41,394 bases of DNA from Terriglobia bacterium (lineage in GTDB: Bacteria > Acidobacteriota > Terriglobia > Terriglobales > Acidobacteriaceae). This document shows positions 32,471 to 41,394 of this stretch, one piece after another. The position numbers and the translations under genes are program-made. The notes below the pieces were generated by a model. It was not told the origin of the DNA. It searched no databases and saw only the letters and a program-made list of their open reading frames with translations. The stretch's first letter is position 1, and each line of letters opens with the position of its first letter. The stretch lies in contig JAIQFM010000013.1 of the NCBI GenBank assembly GCA_020073285.1, positions 1 through 41,394 of the forward strand, given 5' to 3'.

Positions 32471-33724
32471 ATGGGGGTTAAGAACGACAATTTTCGGCGC
32501 CTTCTCCTCACCTTCCAGGCTCTGAGCGAACTCGGCTCGGAGATGACGGCGGAGACCGACTTTGCGGAACGTGCACGCCGCATCCTTTCCTGCGTCATGG
32601 AGGCGGCGGACGCGCGCCAGGCTGCGCTGTTCGTTTTCCGCGACAAGCCCGCGGTGCTGGCGACCGTGGCCGCGCGCGGGTTCGTTTCCTTTCCCGAGCC
32701 GGCCGTCATCCCTCTCTTACCCAAGCACGTTTATGCGCTGAACAACCTGCGCGCGCCGTCGCTGATTTCGCGCGCTTCCTGGGAACAATACCTGAGTGCC
32801 AACGGTAACGTCGCGCCGGAGCTGTTCCAATGCATCACGCCGCTGCGGGTGGGCGGCAAACTGGTGGGCATGATCGCGCTGGGGCGTCGCGACGAAGACG
32901 CGGCGTACGCGGAAGACGATCTCCAGGCGATCGATATGTTGGCGCGCTACGTGGCGCTGGCGGTGCACAACCACACGCTGTCGGAATCGCTGGCGCAGAG
33001 AGCTTCCGAGCACCTGAAGCTGCTGGCGTCGGTACACGGTTTTTACGACACCGCGCTGGAAACTTTCGCCAACGCAATTGACATCAAGCACGTCAACGTT
33101 CGCGGGCACTCGCTGCGCGTGGGGCACTACGCGGCCGGGATCGCCGAAGCCATGGGTATGGAACCGTCGGACGTCTCCGGGCTGCGCGCGGCGGGATACC
33201 TGCACGACATCGGCAAGGTGGCGGTGGACAGGCGTCTATTCGCCAAGCCGAGCGCGCTGGATGAAGAAGAATTCCGCGAGATGGCGGACCACACGCTGGT
33301 GGGGTACCAGATCGTGCAGGGCGTGGCATTTCCGTGGGCCAAGGTACCCGAGGTGGTGCGCTCCCATCACGAGCGCATGGACCGCAGCGGATACCCAGAC
33401 CGGCTGACGGGAGAGGACATCACGGTGCCGGCGCGGATCACCGCCGTGGCCGACAGCTTTGACGCCATGACCAGCGAGCGTCCGTACCGGCCGGGCAGGG
33501 GCGTGGGCGAGACGCTGAGCGAGATCGTGCGCATTGCGCCAGACAAGTACGATGTGAACGCGGTGCAGGCGCTGCTGGTGCAGGTGCGGCGCGACGCGGT
33601 GGGGCGCAGAGAGAATCGCTTCCTCGATGAACGCACGTTATGTGACATCGGGCCGACCGACATCGACGTGCTGGCCTCCGCGCTGAATCACAAGATCACG
33701 CATGGAAGGATTTATTCCGCGTAG
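32471..33724 (+). CDS. GAF and HD-GYP domain protein, possible c-di-GMP phosphodiesterase
   Basis: The product has about 417 residues. An N-terminal GAF-type sensor (about 10-180, including LRVGGKLVGMIALGRRDEDA) is followed by an HD-GYP domain with NVRGHSLRVGHYAAGIAEAM, the metal site YLHDIGKVAV (near residue 242) and HHERMDRSGYPDRLTGEDI (near 298). The usual HHE-x-x-DG-x-GYP reads DRSGYP here, so the Gly after Asp is replaced by Arg while GYP is kept. The metal ligands look intact, so hydrolysis of cyclic dinucleotides is plausible but not certain. No membrane segment is seen. I use ATG 32471 rather than TTG 32453. Confidence 0.85.
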   Translation: MGVKNDNFRRLLLTFQALSELGSEMTAETDFAERARRILSCVMEAADARQAALFVFRDKPAVLATVAARGFVSFPEPAVIPLLPKHVYALNNLRAPSLISRASWEQYLSANGNVAPELFQCITPLRVGGKLVGMIALGRRDEDAAYAEDDLQAIDMLARYVALAVHNHTLSESLAQRASEHLKLLASVHGFYDTALETFANAIDIKHVNVRGHSLRVGHYAAGIAEAMGMEPSDVSGLRAAGYLHDIGKVAVDRRLFAKPSALDEEEFREMADHTLVGYQIVQGVAFPWAKVPEVVRSHHERMDRSGYPDRLTGEDITVPARITAVADSFDAMTSERPYRPGRGVGETLSEIVRIAPDKYDVNAVQALLVQVRRDAVGRRENRFLDERTLCDIGPTDIDVLASALNHKITHGRIYSA

Positions 33725-33729
33725 TAGGC

Positions 33730-33756
33730 AGCCCGTAGGGGCTGGTCCGAGGGACC
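33730..33756. repeat. Two adjoining REP-like small hairpins
   Basis: AGCCC-GTAG-GGGCT is followed directly by GGTCC-GAG-GGACC. The CCCGTAGGG core also occurs in the REP-like cluster at 39302. They follow the HD-GYP stop and may also end its transcript. Confidence 0.45.
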
Positions 33757-33841
33757 CTCCTCAAAGCCTCCTATCCAGCAACTTCGCAGGTCCCAATGGG
33801 TTCATAATCGGCATGGGATGGCGCTCGTTCGGAGACCCACC

Positions 33842-35898
<2,057 letters not shown>

Positions 35899-35899
<1 letters not shown>

Positions 35900-35976
35900 G
35901 TCTATCGGTCTTTCGGTCATTCAGTCTATCGGTCGCCCAGTGACCGAAAGACTGATAGACCGATAGACCCGCATCG
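35899..35976. repeat. 8-bp tandem array with inverted half between DUF1800 and DUF1501
   Basis: Units of 8 bp (GGTCTATC, GGTCTTTC, GGTCATTC, AGTCTATC, GGTCGCCC) are followed by complementary units (GACCGAAA, GACTGATA, GACCGATA, GACC). The halves can form a long stem. It resembles the 7-bp arrays elsewhere in the window but has a period of 8. Confidence 0.8.
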
Positions 35977-35988
35977 AGGCCGAACAAA

Positions 35989-37272
35989 ATGTCCATTACA
36001 CGAAGAGTATTCCTCAAGGGTGGCGCAATGGCGGTAGTGGGAACGACGGTGGTGCCGGCGTTCCTGCAGCGAGTGGCGTTCGCGTCGGAGATGGCGACGG
36101 GCAAGAAGAAGTTTATTGTCATCTTCCAGCGCGGCGCGGCGGATGGGCTGAACATCGTGGTGCCGCACGGAGAGGCGTCGTATTACGCCATGCGGCCGAC
36201 GATCGCCATCCCGAGGCAGCAGGTGATCGATCTGGACGGATTTTTCGGCCTGCATCCGTCGATGTCGTCGTTCAAGCCGCTATGGGACCAGGGGCACCTG
36301 GCAATCGTGCACGCCGCCGGTTCGCCCGACCCGACACGCTCGCACTTCGACGCGCAGGATTACATGGAGTCGGGCACGCCGGGAGTGAAATCGACCGAAG
36401 ATGGATGGCTGAACCGCGTGCTGCGCGACGGTTCGTGCGCGGGCAGCGAGTCCGGGCCGGGAACGCGCCTCGGAGATTCATGCCACACCGGGTCGCCATT
36501 TCGCGCCGTCGCGCTGGGCAGCGCGTTGCCGCGCATGTTAGCGGGAAGCGCGCCGGCGGTGGCAATCAGCAACGTCAACAACTTTGGCGTCGGTGGGCGC
36601 AACCCGCGGGCACAGCCTCTGGCCAACACGTTCGAAGCCATGTACGACCAGTCGGTGGACGCGGTGTTGCACGGCACCGGTCAGGAAACGTTCGACGCGG
36701 TGAAAATGCTGAAGTCGGCCGATCCGCAAAAGTACACGCCGGCACCGGGGGCGAATTATCCGCGCGGGCCGCTGGGCAATGCGCTGCGTCAGGTGGCGCA
36801 GTTGATGAAGGCGGATCTGGGAGTGGAGGTCGCGTTTTCCGATGTCGGCGGTTGGGACCACCACGTGAATGAAGGTTCGGTGCAGGGACAGATCGCGAAC
36901 CGGGTGGGCGATTTGTCGCAGGCGATGGCCGCGTTGTGGACGGATTTGGGGAACCTGGCGGAAGAGACGGTGGTGGTGACGATGTCGGAATTCGGGCGCA
37001 CCGCGCGCGAGAACGGAAATCGCGGCACGGATCACGGCCATGCCAACGTGATGTTCATCATGGGCGGGCCGGTGCGCGGAAGGCGCGTATACGGGCGCTG
37101 GCCTGGATTGGCGCCGGAACATCTTAACGAAGGCCGCGACTTGGCTCTGACCACCGATTTCCGCACCGTGCTGAGCGAGGTCGTGTACCGGCACCTCGGC
37201 AATCGCAATCTGGGCACGGTGTTTCCGGGATTTGACGCGAATCCCGGATCATTCCTGAAGTGTCTCGTCTAG
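35989..37272 (+). CDS. Tat-exported DUF1501 protein
   Basis: The 427-residue protein starts with a twin-arginine signal (MSITRRVFLKGGAMAVVGTT) and has the DUF1501 features FIVIFQRGAADGLNIVVPHG, DPTRSHFDAQDYMESGTPG, DVGGWDHHVNEGSVQG and VTMSEFGRTARENGNRGTDH followed by GHANVMFIMGGPV. The family is distantly related to the sulfatase/alkaline phosphatase fold, and these Asp/His clusters are the probable metal site. Tat export implies that it folds, perhaps with a metal, before leaving the cytoplasm. It follows DUF1800 by 89 bp of repeat DNA. The two are probably one operon and one system of unknown substrate. Confidence 0.88.
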   Translation: MSITRRVFLKGGAMAVVGTTVVPAFLQRVAFASEMATGKKKFIVIFQRGAADGLNIVVPHGEASYYAMRPTIAIPRQQVIDLDGFFGLHPSMSSFKPLWDQGHLAIVHAAGSPDPTRSHFDAQDYMESGTPGVKSTEDGWLNRVLRDGSCAGSESGPGTRLGDSCHTGSPFRAVALGSALPRMLAGSAPAVAISNVNNFGVGGRNPRAQPLANTFEAMYDQSVDAVLHGTGQETFDAVKMLKSADPQKYTPAPGANYPRGPLGNALRQVAQLMKADLGVEVAFSDVGGWDHHVNEGSVQGQIANRVGDLSQAMAALWTDLGNLAEETVVVTMSEFGRTARENGNRGTDHGHANVMFIMGGPVRGRRVYGRWPGLAPEHLNEGRDLALTTDFRTVLSEVVYRHLGNRNLGTVFPGFDANPGSFLKCLV

Positions 37273-37285
37273 GTCACTGCACTTA

Positions 37286-37471
37286 GAGCATTTTCATATT
37301 TTTTGTAGACCATAACCGCAGTGGGAGAACCAGGCGATCGCGTTGGCAGCCGTGATGGCATTGAGGGCCGCCGCAGATCATTCGAGTAAGCTCGCGCCAT
37401 GTGTCGCGCGGACAATCGCCACTCAGCACCTTACCCCAATCAATCGGTCTACAGGTTTACTGAAAAGGCTC
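37286..37471. mobile_element. MITE-like element, 26-bp inverted ends, TA target duplication
   Basis: Left end 37286-37311 and right end 37446-37471 (reverse complement) both read GAGCNTTTTCA, then seven differing bases, then TGTAGACC. That is 18 of 26 bases identical. TA stands directly outside on both sides (37284-37285 and 37472-37473). Size, absence of an ORF and a TA duplication fit a non-autonomous element moved by an IS630/Tc1-mariner-type transposase, none of which is in the window. Confidence 0.6.
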
Positions 37472-37473
37472 TA

Positions 37474-37496
37474 GCCACAGAGGACACAGAGGAAGG
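37474..37496. repeat. Dispersed repeat, copy 3 (inverted)
   Basis: CCACAGAGGACACAGAGG is the reverse complement of CCTCTGTGTCCTCTGTGG. It differs at one base from the copy at 13742 and begins two bases after the MITE-like element. Confidence 0.6.
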
Positions 37497-37639
37497 AACG
37501 CGTCGCCGAATCGCCGGTTGATCGGCCGCGTCCAGAGCGCAATCGGGAATTCGCGATTCAATGATTTTTCGCCTCCGTGTCCCTTGCGGCTGATTCCTGG
37601 AGGCCGGCTTTAATTCGCTGTTCCACGGACAACAAAGCA

Positions 37640-37657
37640 GGGGCACGTTTGTGCCCC
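37640..37657 (-). terminator. Hairpin after the small secreted protein gene
   Basis: GGGGCAC-GTTT-GTGCCCC is a perfect 7-bp stem 27 bp beyond the - strand stop. TGCTTTGTTG follows on that strand, only partly T-rich, so termination is probable rather than certain. Confidence 0.5.
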
Positions 37658-37683
37658 TTGCGCAATTGTCTGGGTGTAGTGGG

Positions 37684-38007
37684 TTAACGCTGCTGCGCGT
37701 CGTGCTTCTGGCGGTAGATCTGGCGGGACAGCGCGTTCTGCTGCCGCAAAATCCTCTGCCGCTCCTGCGGAGTAAAGTTGCCGTCCGCCTTCATGCGCCG
37801 CTCTTCGCGGTTGATCCTGGCTTCGTTCCGCTCCAGGCGGGCGCCTTCGCGCGGGGTCAGCGAACCGCTCCTGACTCCCTGGGCGATGCGCCGCTGCTGA
37901 TTATGCTTGCGCTGCTGGATGGGGCCGGGCTTCACGTCCTGCGCGAACACGGCCGGAACTAACAGACCCGCTGCAATAACGGAAAGAACTATTTTCGAAA
38001 ACTTCAT
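37684..38007 (-). CDS. Small secreted Arg/Glu-rich helical protein
   Basis: The 107-residue product has a clear signal peptide (MKFSKIVLSVIAAGLLVPAV, cut near FAQ) and GGAGGAG before the ATG. The mature part is very rich in Arg, Gln and Glu. It contains two similar stretches, SGSLTPREGARLERNEARIN and ADGNFTPQERQRILRQQNAL, each a T-P-x-E helix start followed by a charged helix. The pattern recalls small periplasmic CpxP/Spy-like helical proteins, but the LTxxQ signature is not present, so I leave the function open. It is a single-gene unit with its own terminator. Confidence 0.7.
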   Translation of the reverse strand: MKFSKIVLSVIAAGLLVPAVFAQDVKPGPIQQRKHNQQRRIAQGVRSGSLTPREGARLERNEARINREERRMKADGNFTPQERQRILRQQNALSRQIYRQKHDAQQR

Positions 38008-38210
38008 GTGCTCCTCCGATTCGATCCTCGCCAGTCTGATTACTCTGGCGTGCTATTACATGAAACACGGACACGCACGCGTAGTTTTGTGGAAATCATG
38101 AGGCATGATTGCGTCGGCACCCACGTGGTACATGCCCGAAAGTGTAGAGAGGTGAAGACGCACATCGGCCAGGAGCGGGCGCCTGTGGGGCGCCAGTGCG
38201 TCTTGCGTTG

Positions 38211-39107
38211 CTACAGGCCGGCTTCGATGCGGGCGCGGGGGTCGAGGTAGTCGCGCAAAGCGTCGCCGATGAAGTTGAAGGAGAGCACGGCGAGCATCAC
38301 GGCGACAGCCGGGAACAAGACCAAGTGTGGCGCGTCGAACAAGTGCGAGCGGCCGTCGTTGAGCATGGAACCCCAACTGGCGGCGGGCGGCGGAACGCCG
38401 AGCCCGAGGAAGCTCATGGTGGCTTCGGCGAGGATGGCGCCGGCCATGCCGATGGCGGCCTGCACGATGACGGGCTGGATCATGTTGGGCAGGATGTGCC
38501 GGGTGACGACGCGCCAGTCGCTGGCGCCGAGAGCGCGCGCGGCCTCCACGAATTCGCGCTCGCGCGTGGCCAGTACCTGGGCGCGGACCAAGCGCGCGTA
38601 GCCAACCCATCCGCCGATGGACAGCGCCAGAATCAGGTTGAACATCCCAGGGCCGAGAAAGGCGACGAAGGCAATCGCCAACAGAATTCCGGGGAATGAA
38701 AGGAACGCGTTCATCACCACAATGTTGACAAATCGGTCCACGCGTCCACCGTAGTAACCGGCAATGCATCCGACAATCAAGCCGAAAAAGAGCGCGACTG
38801 AAACGACGCTGGAGCCGACCAGCATGGAAATGCGCGCGCCGTAGATGATGCGGGAGAGGATGTCGCGGCCGAGTTCGTCGGTGCCGAACCAGTGCGCCGC
38901 CGATGGGCCGGACAGCCGCGCTGGAAGATCGATGTGCGCGGGATCCTGGGGAGCGATCCACGGGGCAAAAATGGCGAGCACGGCGAAGATGGCGACCAGG
39001 ACGACCCCCACGGCGGCGAGCGGGTTCAACCGCATGGCGCGCAGCAGGCGTCGGGCGGCGCGCGGTGTCGCCGGCATGCTCGAGGGAGAGGTCGCAACTG
39101 TGGCCAT
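38211..39107 (-). CDS. Dipeptide/oligopeptide ABC transporter permease, DppC type
   Basis: The 298-residue inner-membrane protein has an N-terminal helix with the DppC/OppC marker HWFGTDELGRDILSRIIYGA and five further helices. The coupling loop EFVEAARALGASDWRVVTRH, then ILPN, docks on the ATPase. It ends GDALRDYLDPR, the family's usual close. DppC works with DppB, two ATPases and a binding protein, none of which is encoded beside it: 230 bp of repeats lie upstream and a different gene lies downstream. It must pair with subunits encoded elsewhere or be a stranded copy. The start ATG 39107 lacks a good ribosome site. Confidence 0.88.
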   Translation of the reverse strand: MATVATSPSSMPATPRAARRLLRAMRLNPLAAVGVVLVAIFAVLAIFAPWIAPQDPAHIDLPARLSGPSAAHWFGTDELGRDILSRIIYGARISMLVGSSVVSVALFFGLIVGCIAGYYGGRVDRFVNIVVMNAFLSFPGILLAIAFVAFLGPGMFNLILALSIGGWVGYARLVRAQVLATREREFVEAARALGASDWRVVTRHILPNMIQPVIVQAAIGMAGAILAEATMSFLGLGVPPPAASWGSMLNDGRSHLFDAPHLVLFPAVAVMLAVLSFNFIGDALRDYLDPRARIEAGL

Positions 39108-39233
39108 GCGCTAGGGTTGTACTTGCTGGAGTCTCAGTTTCGGTTTCGTTTCGGCTCCAGTTTACTTCACTTCTGCTCTTGCTCTGTCGACATGGCGGTG
39201 ATCGCTCCACAATCGGAGTACACGGCACTGCCA

Positions 39234-39318
39234 GCCCCGCAGGGGCGGCATAGGATAGCCCGGCACGTGAGTGCCGGGAAAGGTGCCATAAAATGATTTG
39301 AGTCCCGTAGGGACGGCA
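39234..39318. repeat. REP-like cluster of three hairpins
   Basis: GCCCC-GCA-GGGGC-GGCA (39234-39250) and GTCCC-GTA-GGGAC-GGCA (39302-39318) are two related direct units. Between them lies a perfect 8-bp hairpin CCCGGCAC-GTGA-GTGCCGGG (39259-39278). The cluster ends 18 bp before the next start codon. This style of element is common in intergenic DNA of soil bacteria of this type. Confidence 0.65.
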
Positions 39319-39335
39319 CGACGGAGAAGGTGTGA

Positions 39336-40109
39336 ATGCGTACTGCGCTGATCAGTTGCTGTTTCGTGGCGTTCGCGGCGACGTATTGCCTCGCCGGCGT
39401 GGAATTTGTGGCGCAGACGCGCAGCGATGGCGGCGGCGACGTCACCGTGCACGCCTTTGTCAGCGGGTCGCGGGCGAAGGTGGTGTTCGTGGAAAGCGAG
39501 GCGGAGATTTACGCCACCGGCGACTACATGCTCTCGCCCGACGAGGGCAAGACGCTGTACCTGGTCAGCCCGGCTACCAGGACGTACACCAAGTACGACG
39601 TGCAGGCCATGATGGCGGGCATGGGCGGCATGGTGCAGGGCATGCGCGGCATGATGAAAGTCACTTTCGAATCGCCCAAGATCGAAAAGTTGCTGGAGCA
39701 GGACGGCGGAGTGATTGCGGGGCTGCCGACACGTCGTTATCGCTATCGCACCAGTTACACGGTCAGCATGCACATCACCGGGGCGAAGAAAGTGTCCACG
39801 GTGATGGAGGAAGACATCTGGACGACCGAGCAACTGGCCGATCCGGCGCTGAAGGTCTGGCTCAAGCAGGACCCTCCGAGCACCGGCGACGAGCAGGTGG
39901 ACAATATGATCCGCGCCGAGATGAGCAAGGTACAAGGCTTCCCGCTGAAGCGCGTAACGGTGACTCGCACGACTGACGCCACCGGCGAACACAGCAACCG
40001 CAGCGAGATGAACGTGCTGGAAGTAAAGCAGGTCAGGGTACCGGAGGCGGAGTTTGCCATGCCGCGGGGCTACACAGAAGTGCCGCCGAAGAGGGCGATC
40101 GAGGAGTAA
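39336..40109 (+). CDS. Secreted LolA/DUF4412-like protein
   Basis: The 257-residue product has a signal peptide (MRTALISCCFVAFAATYCLA). The mature part is beta-rich with alternating patterns (KVVFVESEAEIYATGDYMLS, KTLYLVSPATRTYTKYDVQA) and a Met/Gly-rich stretch MMAGMGGMVQGMRGMM. This resembles the half-barrel proteins that bind lipids or lipoproteins in the periplasm (LolA-like, DUF4412). AGAAGG precedes the ATG. The following gene encodes another secreted protein of similar style 13 bp later, so they are probably co-transcribed. The specific role is unknown. Confidence 0.6.
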   Translation: MRTALISCCFVAFAATYCLAGVEFVAQTRSDGGGDVTVHAFVSGSRAKVVFVESEAEIYATGDYMLSPDEGKTLYLVSPATRTYTKYDVQAMMAGMGGMVQGMRGMMKVTFESPKIEKLLEQDGGVIAGLPTRRYRYRTSYTVSMHITGAKKVSTVMEEDIWTTEQLADPALKVWLKQDPPSTGDEQVDNMIRAEMSKVQGFPLKRVTVTRTTDATGEHSNRSEMNVLEVKQVRVPEAEFAMPRGYTEVPPKRAIEE

Positions 40110-40122
40110 GCAAAGCCGGAAT

Positions 40123-41022
40123 ATGTTTCGCCATCTCCCGAAATTCTGCGTTGCGGTTCTGCTCTTTGCATCCCTCGCGGCTACCGCGCAAGGCACGCCG
40201 AGCGCGGCATCCGAGCCGCAACCGCCGCCGGACGCCAAAGAAATCGTCAGCCAAGCGCTGCGGCTGGACGAGCGAAACTTCGAGCTGGCGCGGAACTACA
40301 CCTGCGAGCAGCGGACCGCGCTGAAGGTCCTGGATCGACGCGGCGCCACCAAGCGGGACGAGACGAACACGTACGAGATCACCATCCTTTACCAGGAACC
40401 CTACGGCCGGCGCATCCTGCACAACGACAAGCCGCTGAGCGGCAAAGACGAGAAGAAGGAACAGGACAAACTGGACAAGTTTGTCGCCGCCCACAAGAAC
40501 GAGACCGAGAAAGACCGCGAGAAGCGCCTCGCAAAACAGGAGCGGGCCCGTCGCGAGTCGCGGGCATTTGTTGCGGACATCCTGAACGCCTACGACTTTC
40601 GGCTGCTCGGCGAGGAGTCGGTAGACGGCAGAGCCACCTACGTGGTCGAGGCGAATCCTCGGAAGGACTTTCGCCCCACCCAGCCCCATGCCGACATCCT
40701 GTCGAAGCTTCGCGGAACCATGTGGATCGACAAAGAAGACTATCACTGGGCCAGAGTGGAGGCCGAGAGCCTGGAAACGATCTCCTGGGGCCTCTTTCTT
40801 CTGCGAATTCACAAAGGATCGCAGTTATCGTTCCGGCAGGTGCGCGTCAACAACGAGATCTGGCTGCCGCAGAGAATTCAGGTCAATGCCAGCTCGCGAT
40901 TCGCTTTGCTGTTCAGTAGCGCCTTCCAATGGGAAACCACCTTTTCCAGTTACAAGAAATTCAGGGCCGAAACACAGATTCTGCCCGGCGTGCAAGAGCC
41001 CGAGCCACAGCAGCCGCAGTGA
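40123..41022 (+). CDS. Secreted protein, outer-membrane lipoprotein-sorting-like fold
   Basis: The 299-residue product has a signal peptide (MFRHLPKFCVAVLLFASLAA) followed by a helical, charged front (KEIVSQALRLDERNFELARN). A Lys/Glu-rich helical stretch lies around residues 105-150 (EKDREKRLAKQERARRESRA), followed by beta-rich segments (GTMWIDKEDYHWARVEAESL, VNNEIWLPQRIQVNASSRFA) typical of LolA-like barrels. The ATG at 40123 follows the previous gene by 13 bp; the open frame extends upstream but overlaps that gene. The last codons before the stop are Pro/Gln-rich. I infer an envelope role only. Confidence 0.6.
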   Translation: MFRHLPKFCVAVLLFASLAATAQGTPSAASEPQPPPDAKEIVSQALRLDERNFELARNYTCEQRTALKVLDRRGATKRDETNTYEITILYQEPYGRRILHNDKPLSGKDEKKEQDKLDKFVAAHKNETEKDREKRLAKQERARRESRAFVADILNAYDFRLLGEESVDGRATYVVEANPRKDFRPTQPHADILSKLRGTMWIDKEDYHWARVEAESLETISWGLFLLRIHKGSQLSFRQVRVNNEIWLPQRIQVNASSRFALLFSSAFQWETTFSSYKKFRAETQILPGVQEPEPQQPQ

Positions 41023-41157
41023 GATGAACGTGCTGCACTTCGGCTGCATGCCAGGGCAGAGTCTTCCCACACCAGTAAAGGCGGCTGGTGTGGAGCACCC
41101 AGCGAGCGGCTTCACGTGACGCCTAACGCCGGAGCTGTCAAACGCCAGTAATGCGGC

Positions 41158-41394
41158 CTAACCAGCCGCCGACGATGAGGCTGCGACGTCCAGCGGTTGC
41201 GGCTTGGCGCCCTTGATCAGGAGCCACAGCATGATCGCCATCTCCCCGAGGAGGGCGGGGAAGGCAATGTTAGAGACCCTATCCTCGTATTGCGGTAACA
41301 GTAAGCCCGTAGAGCTAATGGTCAGATAGGCGACGCCGTTGACGATCAGCCAGACGCCCAGGAAGCGGGGCAGGAAGCGCGACCTGTACACCAG
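41158..41394 (-). CDS. DUF4386-like membrane protein, C-terminal part, cut by window edge
   Basis: The - strand frame is open to the right edge, so the start lies outside. The visible 78 or so residues contain YRSRFLPRFLGVWLIVNGVA and FPALLGEMAIMLWLLIKGAK, two membrane helices with the pattern seen at the end of DUF4386 proteins. A short Ala/Ser tail follows. Function unknown for the family. Confidence 0.65.
   Translation of the reverse strand: MVYRSRFLPRFLGVWLIVNGVAYLTISSTGLLLPQYEDRVSNIAFPALLGEMAIMLWLLIKGAKPQPLDVAASSSAAG

Larger units (their letters stand above)
37273..37683. other. 410-bp intergenic stretch with mobile-DNA traces
   Basis: No gene is seen. The stretch holds a 186-bp MITE-like element (37286-37471), a dispersed repeat (37474-37496) and the terminator hairpin of the next - strand gene (37640-37657). 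The part between 37500 and 37635 shows no feature I can name. Confidence 0.6.

Noticed and set aside
37449-37646. 65-codon - strand ORF in the gap after DUF1501
   Set aside because: It crosses the MITE end and a dispersed repeat, has no ribosome site and shows no protein character.

Overview
The window reads as one contig of a GC-rich, Gram-negative-type bacterium, most likely an Acidobacteriota (Terriglobia-like). This is an inference from protein style, the DUF1800/DUF1501 pair, secreted proteins of a kind often seen in that phylum, and its typical intergenic repeats. No rRNA gene is present to confirm it.

Positions 1 to about 12,100 hold one flank of a Mu-like transposable prophage. The right-hand early operon (+ strand, 5847-11634) encodes a small regulator, a helix-turn-helix protein, a MuA-like DDE transposase, a MuB-like AAA ATPase, a GemA/gp16-like protein, a possible degenerate lysin and a secreted protein. 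ATGA stop/start overlaps join several of these genes. Facing away on the - strand are an S24-like repressor and an excisionase-type HTH protein. After a 680-bp gene-poor stretch come a Mu gpT-type major capsid protein, a coiled-coil protein, two small proteins and a tail tape-measure protein that runs off the left edge. The early genes end at 11634. Next comes a repeat-rich, gene-free stretch (11635-12118) with six copies of a CTGCGCTWGGA motif and a 10-bp phased array, which may be the phage end. An intact IS1182-type insertion (12124-13678) flanked by CTCAG direct repeats lies between this and the chromosome.

From 13.7 to 24.4 kb the - strand carries a complex I operon in the order nuoA-C-D-H-I-J-K-L-M-N. 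nuoB is absent from its usual place between A and C, and nuoE, nuoF and nuoG are also absent here. Three of its intergenic gaps are built from 7-bp tandem repeats that run up to the start codons of nuoM, nuoL and nuoK. lysS lies divergently upstream of nuoA.

From 26.5 to 30.8 kb two overlapping genes encode a protein with two fused 2-hydroxyacyl-CoA dehydratase activase domains plus a DUF2229 region, and a separate dehydratase-like subunit. Two - strand tRNA genes (Lys-UUU, Val-CAC) follow. Then come a HAD hydrolase, a GAF/HD-GYP signalling protein, an exported DUF1800/DUF1501 pair, a small secreted Arg/Glu-rich protein, a lone DppC-type permease, two LolA-like secreted proteins and the end of a DUF4386-like membrane protein. 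The gaps here hold a 186-bp MITE-like element with TA target duplication, REP-like hairpins and further 7-8-bp tandem arrays.

The observations most worth following are the heptad/octad arrays, the prophage's divergent layout and repeat-rich end, the incomplete nuo operon and the double-headed activase system.
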